A DNA stretch of 15,039 bases from Actinomycetota bacterium (GTDB taxonomy: Bacteria > Actinomycetota > Thermoleophilia > Solirubrobacterales > Thermoleophilaceae): positions 513-15,551 of the forward strand of contig VAWV01000058.1 of NCBI GenBank assembly GCA_005883295.1, in the 5' to 3' direction. Both the position numbers and the translations under genes were made by a program. Position 1 is the stretch's first letter, and each line of letters begins with the position of its first letter. Positions 1 to 6,558 of the stretch are shown piece after piece. The notes under the pieces are model-generated. The model saw only the letters and a program-made list of their open reading frames with translations. It did not search any database and was not told the DNA's origin.

Positions 1-1
1 G

Positions 2-481
2 ACCACGCACCACGGGGCGCCGTTTCCCAAGCGCGATCTGATCCTGTTCCTCACCTTCGCCGTCATCTTCTCCACGCTCGTCGTGCAGGGCCTGTCCCTG
101 CCGGCACTGATCCGGACCCTCGGGATCAGCGACGAGGGCGCCGCCGAGGACGAGGAGCTGCGCGCGCGGCTTGGCGCCACAAGGGCAGCGCTTGCTCAGA
201 TCGACGCGCTCTCTGCGGAGGAGTGGACGCGCGACGACACGATCGAGCGCATGCGAGCGTTGTATGAGTACCGCAAGCGGCGCCTCGCGGCGCGGGCGGG
301 CAAGATCGAAGACGACGGCTACGAGGATCGCTCGCTCGCCTACCAGCAGGCTGTGCAGATCGTTCTGGGAGCGCAGCGAGAGGCGCTGGTCCAGCTGCGC
401 CGCGAGGGGACGATCTCGAACGAGACCATGCACCGGGTCATCCGGGAGCTCGACCTCGAGGAGTCGCGGCTCGAGATCTGA
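2..481 (+). CDS. Na+/H+ antiporter, CPA1 family (C-terminal fragment)
   Basis: This is the last 159 codons of a sodium/proton antiporter whose start lies outside the window; the frame is open from base 2 to the TGA at 479-481. The fragment opens with a short loop and one hydrophobic segment (about residues 13-34, LILFLTFAVIFSTLVVQG), the last membrane helix. A charged, largely helical cytoplasmic tail of about 120 residues follows. The tail ends in ETMHRVIRELDLEESRLEI, which matches the ending I know from bacterial CPA1 antiporters. The family exchanges cytoplasmic Na+ (or K+) for external H+ at the inner membrane and supports pH and salt homeostasis. The ion-binding Asp residues lie in the missing part, so ion specificity cannot be judged. 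The gene converges on the YceI gene with only five bases between stop codons and no visible terminator hairpin. Confidence 0.88.
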   Translation, partial: TTHHGAPFPKRDLILFLTFAVIFSTLVVQGLSLPALIRTLGISDEGAAEDEELRARLGATRAALAQIDALSAEEWTRDDTIERMRALYEYRKRRLAARAGKIEDDGYEDRSLAYQQAVQIVLGAQREALVQLRREGTISNETMHRVIRELDLEESRLEI

Positions 482-486
482 GCGCC

Positions 487-1083
487 CTACGCCGAGGCGC
501 GGTAGTACTCGATCGCGCCGGTTCGCTCGAGGTCGTCGAGCAGGATCGCCTCGACGTCGAGGACGAGCTCGATCTCGTCGCTCACGACCACGCCGCCGCC
601 GGGGAGCTCGTCCTGCCACGAGACCCCGAACTCGTGTCGGTCGATCCTGGCCTTCGCCTCGAAGCCGATGCGGCGCATGTCGCCCCTGTTCTCGTCTCCC
701 TCCCAGAACGGCGTCTTCCACTCGCCGATGTAGGCGATGTCCAGCGGGACCGTGCGGGTCACGCCGCGAACCGTCAGCTCGACGTCGCCTTTGAACGCGG
801 TCTCGGCCATGCGCTCCGTGAACCGGCCCCTGAAGCTGATCTTCGGGTGGTTGTCCACGTCGAGGAAGTCGGCGCTGCGGAGGTGGGCGTCGCGCGCCGG
901 CTCGCCGGTCCAGACGCCGGTCGCGTCGATCTCACCCTCGAACGTCGCCTCCAGGCAGTGGTCCCAGTCGAGCTCGAGCTGCCCGTGGATGTCCTTGAAG
1001 AGACCACGCACCCAGGTCACCATCATGTGGCGGGCGCGGAACTCGGCCTCGGTGTGCCCAGGCTCGAAGATCCAGGTGGCCAT
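487..1083 (-). CDS. YceI family polyisoprenoid-binding protein (second copy)
   Basis: A 198-residue YceI-domain protein. The family forms a lipocalin-like beta barrel that binds long isoprenoid lipids, and members are often induced by acid, osmotic or oxidative stress. Family hallmarks visible here are the N-terminal WIFEPGHTEAEFRARHMM, the central DAHLRSADFLDVDNHPKISF (about residues 65-84), the strand VELTVRGVTRTVPL, and a late DRHEFGVSW block followed by VSDEIELVLDVEA. There is no signal peptide, so it is probably cytoplasmic, unlike E. coli YceI. It is the last gene of a three-gene minus-strand operon. Its ATG directly abuts the TGA of the flavin reductase gene (TGAATG), and an AAGGAAGGAG ribosome site lies about 11 bases upstream. 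It differs clearly from the other YceI copy at 1610-2170, so the two look like diverged paralogues rather than a recent duplication. Confidence 0.92.
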   Translation of the reverse strand: MATWIFEPGHTEAEFRARHMMVTWVRGLFKDIHGQLELDWDHCLEATFEGEIDATGVWTGEPARDAHLRSADFLDVDNHPKISFRGRFTERMAETAFKGDVELTVRGVTRTVPLDIAYIGEWKTPFWEGDENRGDMRRIGFEAKARIDRHEFGVSWQDELPGGGVVVSDEIELVLDVEAILLDDLERTGAIEYYRASA

Positions 1084-1605
1084 TCAGAGCACGCTCCTTC
1101 CTTTACGCCGCGAGCGCCTGCTCGGCGTCGGTTGTCCGACCAGCTCGCCGTCGACGACCTTCTCATTCACCTTGGGCACCGCCAGCTCCGGGTCGACGAC
1201 CATCGCCCCCGACAGCATCAGCGCGCGGCGGATCTGCTCCTGCGCCCACTGCGCGCCGAACGAGCTGGGGCTCGCCCCGATGACGGCGGCAGGCTTGGCG
1301 ATGAGCACCCCGGCGCCGCGTGGCCGCGACGCCCAGTCGAGCGCGTTCTTGAGCGCGCCCGGCGCCGAGCCGTTGTACTCAGGGGTCGCCACCAGCAAGG
1401 CGTCGGCCTCGGCGATCCGCCCTCGCAGGTCGGCGACCGCTGCCGGCGGGTCGCCCTCCAGGTCCTCGTTGAAGGCCGGGATGGCGGCGAGCCCGTCGTA
1501 GAGCTCTACCGCGACCCCCGCCGGGGCAATGTCCCGGGCAGCACGGAGCAGCGCCGTGTTGTACGAGTCACGCCGCAGGCTGCCGGAGATCGCCAGGATC
1601 CTCAT
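1084..1605 (-). CDS. NAD(P)H-dependent FMN reductase-like oxidoreductase
   Basis: A 173-residue flavodoxin-fold protein of the NADPH-dependent FMN reductase family (azoreductase/chromate reductase/quinone reductase type). The phosphate-binding loop is MRILAISGSLRRDSYNTALLR at the N-terminus. The flavin-contacting motif ATPEYNGSAPGALKNALDW lies at about residues 73-91, and the later AKPAAVIGASPSSFGA strand-loop is also typical. Such enzymes move two electrons from NAD(P)H through FMN to quinones, azo compounds or metals. The start is supported by GGGAGGGG about seven bases upstream, overlapping the stop of the preceding YceI gene. The last 17 residues (GQPTPSRRSRRKGRSVL) are arginine-rich and unlike the acidic helix that usually closes this family. 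Skipping two bases after the DGELV codons gives TTDAEQALAA and a TAA at 1103-1105, just before the next ribosome site. A frameshift, natural or a sequence error, is therefore possible. Exact substrate unknown. Confidence 0.88.
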   Translation of the reverse strand: MRILAISGSLRRDSYNTALLRAARDIAPAGVAVELYDGLAAIPAFNEDLEGDPPAAVADLRGRIAEADALLVATPEYNGSAPGALKNALDWASRPRGAGVLIAKPAAVIGASPSSFGAQWAQEQIRRALMLSGAMVVDPELAVPKVNEKVVDGELVGQPTPSRRSRRKGRSVL

Positions 1606-1609
1606 CTCC

Positions 1610-2170
1610 CTACCCCTCCCGGACGGCCTCTACCGTCAGGACGAGTCGCACCTTCTCGCCGACGATGAGCGCACCGTTGTCCAGGCGTCCGTCGAAGGCG
1701 ATGCCGAACTCCGTCCGGTCGATCTCGCCGCGACCAGCCAGGCTGATCCGGTCGCCGCCGTCGGGCCCCTGACCTGAGCCCTCGACCTCGACCTCCAGCG
1801 CCACCGGGCGCGTGGCGCCGCGGATCGTCAGCTCGCCGTCGAGCTCGAAGCGGACGTCGGCGACCTTACGGGCACCCGTGCTCGCGAACGAGATCTCCGG
1901 ATGGCTGGCGACGTCGAAGAAGTCCTCGCTCTGGAGGTGGGCCGAGAGCTGGGGGTCCCGTGCGTCGACGCTGTCCGGCCTGATCGTTCCCTCGACGCGC
2001 TCGAGCGTGCCATCGCCGGTCTCGATCCTGCCCTCGAAGCCGGTGAACTGGCCCCGGAAGGTCGAGATGCCAAAGTGCTTGACCTCGAAGCCGATCGTCG
2101 AGTGGATCGGATCGACGTTCCAGGTCCCGGCCGGAAGGGATACCGCTGTCTGCTCGGTTGCCGTTGCCAT
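1610..2170 (-). CDS. YceI family polyisoprenoid-binding protein (first copy)
   Basis: A 186-residue YceI-domain protein, first gene of the minus-strand YceI - flavin reductase - YceI operon. The family's conserved opening is present (AGTWNVDPIHSTIGFEVKHF), as are TFRGQFTGFEG, the SEDFFDVASHPEISF block and the final DRTEFGIAF and GEKVRLVLTVEA segments. I chose ATG at 2170 (MATATEQ) rather than the in-frame ATG at 2197, because AGGAG lies six bases before it. The longer start would place an unusual QSQQKGVS leader in front and has no ribosome site. There is no signal peptide, so it is likely cytoplasmic. The family role is binding of isoprenoid quinones or carrier lipids. Pairing with a flavin/quinone-type reductase suggests, by inference, a role in quinone or lipid redox stress. 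It is transcribed divergently from a MarR regulator, the usual arrangement for local control. Confidence 0.93.
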   Translation of the reverse strand: MATATEQTAVSLPAGTWNVDPIHSTIGFEVKHFGISTFRGQFTGFEGRIETGDGTLERVEGTIRPDSVDARDPQLSAHLQSEDFFDVASHPEISFASTGARKVADVRFELDGELTIRGATRPVALEVEVEGSGQGPDGGDRISLAGRGEIDRTEFGIAFDGRLDNGALIVGEKVRLVLTVEAVREG

Positions 2171-2190
2171 GCTGACTCCTTTTTGTTGCG

Positions 2191-2219
2191 ATTGCATTTA
2201 TTGATCCCGCAAACAACAC
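2191..2219 (-). promoter_or_regulatory. Possible promoter of the YceI operon
   Basis: Reading the minus strand, GTGTTG (2219-2214), a 17-base spacer and TGCAAT (2196-2191) resemble a weak sigma-70-type promoter about 20 bases before the chosen YceI start. The -10 has four of six consensus bases, and the -35 is poor. An alternative uses the TTGACA that the neighbouring palindrome presents on the minus strand (2246-2241), but the hexamer 17 bases further (TAACGT) is a weak -10. Both options are tentative. Confidence 0.25.
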
Positions 2220-2233
2220 GTTAGCGAGAAGTT

Positions 2234-2247
2234 GTTGACATGTCAAC
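2234..2247. promoter_or_regulatory. 14-bp palindromic operator candidate for the MarR regulator
   Basis: GTTGACATGTCAAC is a perfect 14-base palindrome in the 99-bp gap between the divergent YceI and MarR genes. It covers the -35 hexamer of the MarR promoter. MarR dimers typically bind near-palindromes of about 14-20 bp that overlap promoters, so binding here would block MarR transcription and could also affect the YceI operon. A second inverted pair, AACAAC (2212-2217) and GTTGTT (2231-2236), surrounds the gap on its left side. The palindrome and position are seen directly; the identity of the bound protein is inferred. Confidence 0.6.
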
Positions 2248-2262
2248 CATTGCCTCTACAAT
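2235..2262 (+). promoter_or_regulatory. Sigma-70-type promoter giving a leaderless MarR transcript
   Basis: A consensus -35 TTGACA (2235-2240), a 16-base spacer and TACAAT (2257-2262, five of six consensus bases) form the best promoter I can see in the window. Transcription should begin about 6-8 bases after the -10, at or next to the A of the ATG at 2270. The mRNA would then have no leader, which fits the absence of a ribosome site there. It also rules against the upstream in-frame ATG at 2240, which sits inside the promoter. Confidence 0.65.
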
Positions 2263-2269
2263 TACTGAT

Positions 2270-2761
2270 ATGGACTCGGCACTCAAGAAGGACAGGCTGG
2301 AAGCGGTGCGCTCGCTCCTGCGCGCGCGCACCGCGCTCGTGGAGCGCATCGAGGCGGCCCTGGCAGCCGACGACCTGCCGCCGCTGTCCTGGTACGACGT
2401 GCTGTGCGCACTCGAGGAGGCGGACGGCAACCGGCTCCGCCCCCGCGATCTGGCCTTCCAGGTCGCGCTCACGCGCAGCGGCCTCACCCGCCTGCTCGAC
2501 CGGATCCACGCGGCGGGTCTCGTCGATCGCCAGGAGTGCCCGAGCGATAGGCGGGGTCATCTCGTGGTCCTGACCGAAGCTGGCCGCAGGACCCTGCAGG
2601 TGATGCGGCCGGTCTACGAGCGCGCGCTCGACGAGGCGTTCGGCAGCGTCAGCGACGAGGGCGCAGCCACCCTCAGGTCGCTGCTCGACCCGGTCACGGC
2701 GAGCGCCTGCGTCGCCGCCGGCGAGGATGATCAGCTCGTGACAGGCCGCAGGGCCGCCTGA
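2270..2761 (+). CDS. MarR family transcriptional regulator
   Basis: A 163-residue winged-helix regulator. It has an N-terminal dimerisation helix, the helix LSWYDVLCALEEA (about 39-51), recognition-helix region ALTRSGLTRLLDRIHAAGLV (66-85), and the wing PSDRRGHLVVLTEAG (91-105), followed by a C-terminal helix rich in Arg and Glu. MarR proteins are dimers that usually repress divergent or downstream genes and release DNA when bound by phenolic or lipophilic ligands or when oxidised. Cysteines at 46, 90 and 147 are present; C90 next to the wing could be redox-sensitive, but this is speculation. I chose the ATG at 2270 over 2240 because the promoter at 2235-2262 places the transcript start there. 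The natural targets are its own promoter, the divergent YceI operon and the exporter gene that starts three bases after its stop. Confidence 0.9.
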   Translation: MDSALKKDRLEAVRSLLRARTALVERIEAALAADDLPPLSWYDVLCALEEADGNRLRPRDLAFQVALTRSGLTRLLDRIHAAGLVDRQECPSDRRGHLVVLTEAGRRTLQVMRPVYERALDEAFGSVSDEGAATLRSLLDPVTASACVAAGEDDQLVTGRRAA

Positions 2762-2764
2762 GCA

Positions 2765-4582
2765 TTGGCCGCGGTCCGTTCCCCCGCGCCCGCCGTCCGC
2801 GCCGAGGGAGTGACCAAGCGCTTCGGCGCGACGGTCGCGCTCGCCGGCGTCGACCTCCAGGTGCCCGAGGGGGCTGTGTTCGGGCTGCTCGGCCCGAACG
2901 GCGCCGGAAAGACCACGCTGGTCCGGATCCTCGCGACGCTGCTCACGCCGGAGGAGGGTCGAGCAGAGGTCCTTGGGCACGACGTCGTGGGCGAGCCCGC
3001 CGCGGTTCGCGAGCTGCTCGGGCTGACCGGGCAGTTCGCGGCCGTCGACGAGATCCTGACCGGGCGCGAGAACCTGGAGATGTTCGGGCGCCTGTTCAAG
3101 CTCTCGCGGGACGAGGCCCGGCGCCGCGCCGCCGAGCTGCTCGAGCGTTTTGACCTGGCGGACGCTGCGGATCGCCCCGCGCGCACCTACTCGGGCGGTA
3201 TGCGGCGCCGCCTGGACCTCGCGTCGAGCCTGCTCACGCGCCCGCGGATCCTGTTCCTCGACGAGCCCACGACCGGGCTCGATCCGCGCAGCCGCAACCA
3301 GATCTGGGCGATCGTGCGCGAGCTCCGGCGCGAGGGGACGACGCTCCTGCTCACGACGCAGTACCTCGAGGAGGCCGACCAGCTCACCGACCGGATCGCA
3401 GTCATCGACCACGGGAAGGTGATCGCGGAGGGAACCGGCAGCGAGCTCAAGGATCGGGTCGGGGGTCAGATCCTCGAGCTGGAGCTCTCGAGCGCCGCTC
3501 AGCGTGACGAGGCGCAGCGGGTGCTCGCCCGGGTGGGCTGCGGCGAGCCCGAGCCCGACGAGCGGCCGGACCGGCTCACGCTTCCGGCTCCGCGGGACGG
3601 CCTCGAGCTGATCGAGGAGGCCGCCGCCGAGCTGCGCCGCGCCGGCATCGGGGTGAGCGACCTCGGGCTGCGCCGGCCAACGCTCGACGATGTCTTCCTG
3701 CAGCTGACCGGCGCTCCGCCGAGCGAGGATGGCGGGCTGCCGCGGGCCGTTGTCGCGGCGCGGACAAGGGCGCAGCGGAGGCCGATGCTGCGGCTGCCAC
3801 GCCCATCCGCCCGCGAGATTCGGCTGGGCATCGTCGACGCCGCCGTCGTCACCGGGCGCAACCTGCGCCATTTCATCCGCCAGCCCCAGCTCCTCATCTT
3901 CTCGACCATCCAGCCGGTCATGTTCGTGCTGCTGTTCGTCTACGTGTTCGGCGGCGCTGTGCGCGGCTCACTGCCGGGGGGCGTGAAGTACGTCGACTTC
4001 CTGCTGCCCGGGATCTTCGTGCAGTCGGTCGCCTTCCGCGCGACGCAAACGGCGGTCGGCCTCGCCGAGGACCTCGAGCGCGGGGTGGTGGATCGCTTCC
4101 GGTCGATGCCGATGGCGCGCTCCGCCGTGCTGCTGGGCCGGACCGTGGCGGACCTGGTCCGCAACGTCCTGATCATCGGGCTGATGATCGTGGTCGGGTA
4201 CGTGGTCGGCTTCCGCTTCCACGGAGGGCTGCCGGGCGCGCTTGCCGCGATCGTCGTGGTCGCCGCCTTCGGGTTTGCGCTCAGCTGGATCTTCGCCTTC
4301 GTGGCCCTGGCCGTCCGCGGCGCAGAGGCGGCGCAGGCCGCGGGGTTCGTCGTGGTGTTCCCGCTGGTGTTCGCGAGCTCGGTGTTCGTGCCCGTCGGGA
4401 CGATGCCGGACTGGCTTCAGACCTTCGCCAAGGCGAGCCCCATCACGCTGACGGCCGATGCGGCCCGCTCGTACGCCCTCAGCGGCGGGCCTGCGTCCCT
4501 GGGATCGGCTGCGGCGTGGATTGGCGGACTGCTTGCGCTGTTCATCCCGCTGTGCGTCTGGCGCTACCGGCGGATGGGCTGA
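2765..4582 (+). CDS. Fused ABC drug exporter, DrrA-type ATPase plus DrrB-type permease
   Basis: A 605-residue fusion of the two halves usually encoded separately as DrrA and DrrB in daunorubicin-type exporters. Residues 11-320 are the ATPase: Walker A GPNGAGKTT (43-51), Q-loop Q90, signature YSGGMRRRLDLA (142-153), Walker B ILFLDE (162-167), and LTTQYLEEAD, where Gln199 stands at the usual switch-His position as in DrrA proteins. The DrrA C-terminal motif appears as LDDVFL (307-312). Residues 350-605 are an ABC-2 permease with about six hydrophobic segments and the DLERGVVDRFRSMPM cytoplasmic motif. The expected role is ATP-driven export of hydrophobic drugs or lipids from the inner membrane as a dimer. 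The TTG at 2765 is the only upstream start, because the MarR stop is one codon before it in the same frame. Translation is probably coupled to the regulator. Substrate unknown. Confidence 0.92.
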   Translation: MAAVRSPAPAVRAEGVTKRFGATVALAGVDLQVPEGAVFGLLGPNGAGKTTLVRILATLLTPEEGRAEVLGHDVVGEPAAVRELLGLTGQFAAVDEILTGRENLEMFGRLFKLSRDEARRRAAELLERFDLADAADRPARTYSGGMRRRLDLASSLLTRPRILFLDEPTTGLDPRSRNQIWAIVRELRREGTTLLLTTQYLEEADQLTDRIAVIDHGKVIAEGTGSELKDRVGGQILELELSSAAQRDEAQRVLARVGCGEPEPDERPDRLTLPAPRDGLELIEEAAAELRRAGIGVSDLGLRRPTLDDVFLQLTGAPPSEDGGLPRAVVAARTRAQRRPMLRLPRPSAREIRLGIVDAAVVTGRNLRHFIRQPQLLIFSTIQPVMFVLLFVYVFGGAVRGSLPGGVKYVDFLLPGIFVQSVAFRATQTAVGLAEDLERGVVDRFRSMPMARSAVLLGRTVADLVRNVLIIGLMIVVGYVVGFRFHGGLPGALAAIVVVAAFGFALSWIFAFVALAVRGAEAAQAAGFVVVFPLVFASSVFVPVGTMPDWLQTFAKASPITLTADAARSYALSGGPASLGSAAAWIGGLLALFIPLCVWRYRRMG

Positions 4583-4591
4583 GCCTTCCGC

Positions 4592-6256
4592 TCAGCTGGC
4601 GGCCAGGCGCTGGTGGACGAGCCGGACCGCCATCGAGCCCTCTCCCACGGCCGATGCGACCCTCTTGATCGACCCCGAGTGGACGTCCCCGACGGCGAAG
4701 ATCCCGGGCCGGCTGGTCTCGAGGAAGAACGGTCGCTCGTCGCCGTACTCGGCGAGCTGCTCGCCCTGGACGTCGCGGCCGGTGAGGAGGAAGCCGTGCT
4801 CGTCCATCGCCACGTGGCCAGCGAGCCAGCCCGTGTGCGGTGAGGCGCCGATGAACACGAACAGGGCCTTGGCCTCGAGCTCGGTCGTGGCCCCGGTGGA
4901 GCTGTCGCGGATCACGACCGCCTCGAGCGCGGTGTCGCCCTTCAGCTCGATCACCTGGGTGCGTCCCAGCACCTCCACCCGCTCCCCACGCTCGATCTCG
5001 TCAACGAGGTAGCGGGACATCGACTTGCCGAGGTCGTCGCCGCGGATGGCCAGGCGGCAGCTGACGCTGTTCCGCGACAGGAACATCGCCGCCTGTCCGG
5101 CGGAGTTGCCGCCGCCCACGACGATCACCGGGTCTCCGGCGCACATCTGCGCCTCGGCCTGGGTGGCCGCGTAGTACACGCCGACACCCTCTAAGCGCTC
5201 GAGGTCCGGCACGTCGAGCTTGCGGTACTGGGCGCCGCTCGCGACCATCACCGTCCTGCCGTTCACGACCTCGCCGCTCGCCAGCTGGACGGAGTGGTGG
5301 CTGTTCTCCCGCTCCAGGCCGACGGCCTCGGCGGGCACCACAAGGCGTGCGCCGAGCCTCCTGGCCTGCAGGGCGGCCCGCTCGGCCAGCTCGCTCCCCG
5401 AGATCCCCGTCGGGAAGCCAAGGTAATTCTCGATCCGCGCCGAGGTGCTGGCCTGGCCGCCCAGGGCCACCGAGTCGATCGCCTGGGTGTCGAGCCCCTC
5501 CGACGCGCCGTAGAGCGCGGCCGCGAGGCCCGCCGGGCCGCCGCCGACGATCACCAGATCGCACATCGCGGGCGGCGCGCCGCGAGAACCGAGACCGAGC
5601 ATCGCGCCGAGCTCGGCGCCCGTCGGATTCCGCAGCACGTGGTCACCCCCGATCACGACCGGGGTCTCGCCCGGCTCGACCCCGAGCGTCCGGAGGAGCT
5701 TGTCCGCCTCCTCGTCGTCCTCGAGGTCCATCCAGTGGTACGGCATGCGGTTCCGCGCAAGGAACTCGCGCAGCCGGCGGGTGTCCTGCGAGTAGCGCGA
5801 GCCGACGAGCTTCACTCCCGCGCCAAGGTCGATCAGGATCGAGCGGCGGGACAGGTACGCCCGCAGGATGAGGTTGCTCAGGTCCTCGTCCTCGGAGACC
5901 AGCTCACGCAGGCGCGTGACCGGCATCTGGATGACCTCGCCTGCATCCCGCACCACCGCCGTCAGGTACGGGGGCGACCCCGTGAGCAGGTTCAGCTCGC
6001 CGAGGAACCGGCGCGCGCCGTGGACCGCGATGACGCGGTCCTCCTGGCCGTAGCCGTCCACGATCGCGACGGCGCCCGAGTCGACCACGAAGAAGTCGTA
6101 GGCCGGGTCGCCCTCACGAAAGAGCACCTCCCCCGGCTCGACCGCGCGGACCTCGCCGACCGCCCGCATCTCCCGCAGCTGCTCCTCGGTCAGCCGTCGA
6201 AAGGCCCCGTGACGGTTCTCGGGCTCATCGATCCCCAGCCCGAGCGGCTGGGTCAT
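4592..6256 (-). CDS. Cyclic-nucleotide-binding / glutaredoxin-like / thioredoxin-reductase-like FAD oxidoreductase
   Basis: A 554-residue three-part protein. Residues 18-140 are a cNMP-binding (Crp-type) beta-roll: PGEVLFREGDPAYDFFVVDSG, then FLGELNLLTG, although the usual phosphate-binding Arg of RxA is not evident. Residues 145-222 resemble a glutaredoxin fold with cis-Pro in TPVVI (about 199), but the CPYC site reads SRYS. Residues 230-554 are a thioredoxin-reductase-like flavoprotein: FAD site GGGPAGLAAALYG, GGQASTSARIENYLGFP, NADP site GGGNSAGQAA, and GIFAVGDVH. The redox CATC motif of true thioredoxin reductases is replaced by YYAATQAEAQMC with one cysteine (C372). It probably oxidises NAD(P)H through FAD; the electron acceptor is unknown. 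This domain order is an established actinobacterial type. The start codon overlaps the stop of the UBP-finger gene (ATGA), so the two proteins are probably made together. It converges on the exporter gene with nine bases between. Confidence 0.9.
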   Translation of the reverse strand: MTQPLGLGIDEPENRHGAFRRLTEEQLREMRAVGEVRAVEPGEVLFREGDPAYDFFVVDSGAVAIVDGYGQEDRVIAVHGARRFLGELNLLTGSPPYLTAVVRDAGEVIQMPVTRLRELVSEDEDLSNLILRAYLSRRSILIDLGAGVKLVGSRYSQDTRRLREFLARNRMPYHWMDLEDDEEADKLLRTLGVEPGETPVVIGGDHVLRNPTGAELGAMLGLGSRGAPPAMCDLVIVGGGPAGLAAALYGASEGLDTQAIDSVALGGQASTSARIENYLGFPTGISGSELAERAALQARRLGARLVVPAEAVGLERENSHHSVQLASGEVVNGRTVMVASGAQYRKLDVPDLERLEGVGVYYAATQAEAQMCAGDPVIVVGGGNSAGQAAMFLSRNSVSCRLAIRGDDLGKSMSRYLVDEIERGERVEVLGRTQVIELKGDTALEAVVIRDSSTGATTELEAKALFVFIGASPHTGWLAGHVAMDEHGFLLTGRDVQGEQLAEYGDERPFFLETSRPGIFAVGDVHSGSIKRVASAVGEGSMAVRLVHQRLAAS

Positions 6257-6528
6257 GCTTCGCGCTGAAGCACGAACGCCACGTCGTCCACGTAGCAGTA
6301 CGACCAGTCCTCGCCCGCCTCCATCGAGGTGACGATCGGGTGCTCTTCCTCGCGTGCGTGTGCGGACGCGTGCCGATTGGGTGACGAGTCACAGCAGGCC
6401 ACGTGGCCGCAACTGCGGCAGACCCGCAGGTGGACCCACCAGCCCCCGATCGCCAGGCAGTCCTCGCAGCCGGCGGCCTGCTCGGGCTTGTCCACGAGGA
6501 CCTGTTCGAGGTGCGTGCACGCGACCAT
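6253..6528 (-). CDS. UBP-type zinc finger protein
   Basis: A 91-residue stand-alone ZnF-UBP domain. Candidate zinc ligands are C4, H6, C21/C24, C37/C40, C45 or C46, H53, H57 and H63, in the spacing expected of the family, and the motif GEDWSYCYVDD closes the fold. In eukaryotes this domain binds the ubiquitin C-terminus; bacterial copies are common in actinobacteria and their ligand is unknown. The open frame extends far upstream, but ATG 6528 is preferred because GGAGG lies five bases before it and the upstream sequence belongs to the DUF2630 gene in another frame. Its TGA overlaps the ATG of the FAD oxidoreductase by four bases, the strongest sign of functional coupling in the operon. A regulatory or partner-binding role toward that enzyme is inference. 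Confidence 0.88.
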   Translation of the reverse strand: MVACTHLEQVLVDKPEQAAGCEDCLAIGGWWVHLRVCRSCGHVACCDSSPNRHASAHAREEEHPIVTSMEAGEDWSYCYVDDVAFVLQREA

Positions 6529-6541
6529 GACGCCCTCCACA

Positions 6542-6557
6542 TTGACGAAGCTGTCAA
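6542..6557 (-). other. Small stem-loop before the UBP-finger ribosome site
   Basis: TTGAC and GTCAA form a 5-bp stem with a six-base loop. In the minus-strand mRNA it lies just upstream of the GGAGG ribosome site of the UBP-finger gene and next to a stronger GC hairpin. It could influence translation or processing. The stem is weak alone and could be chance. Confidence 0.4.
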
Positions 6558-6558
6558 G

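Noticed and set aside
2240..2269. Longer MarR start at ATG 2240
   Set aside because: The ATG lies within the -35 box and the operator palindrome, so it would not be in the transcript from the visible promoter; the added residues (STIASTITD) have no family similarity.
2243..3871. 542-codon open frame on the minus strand
   Set aside because: It is antisense to the MarR and exporter genes, which have clear domains and motifs. The translation is Arg/Gln/Pro-rich with no recognisable domain, as expected for GC-rich shadow frames.
4583..4591. Terminator between the convergent exporter and FAD oxidoreductase genes
   Set aside because: The gap is nine bases and contains no hairpin; any terminator would have to lie inside the coding sequences and I see no clear candidate.
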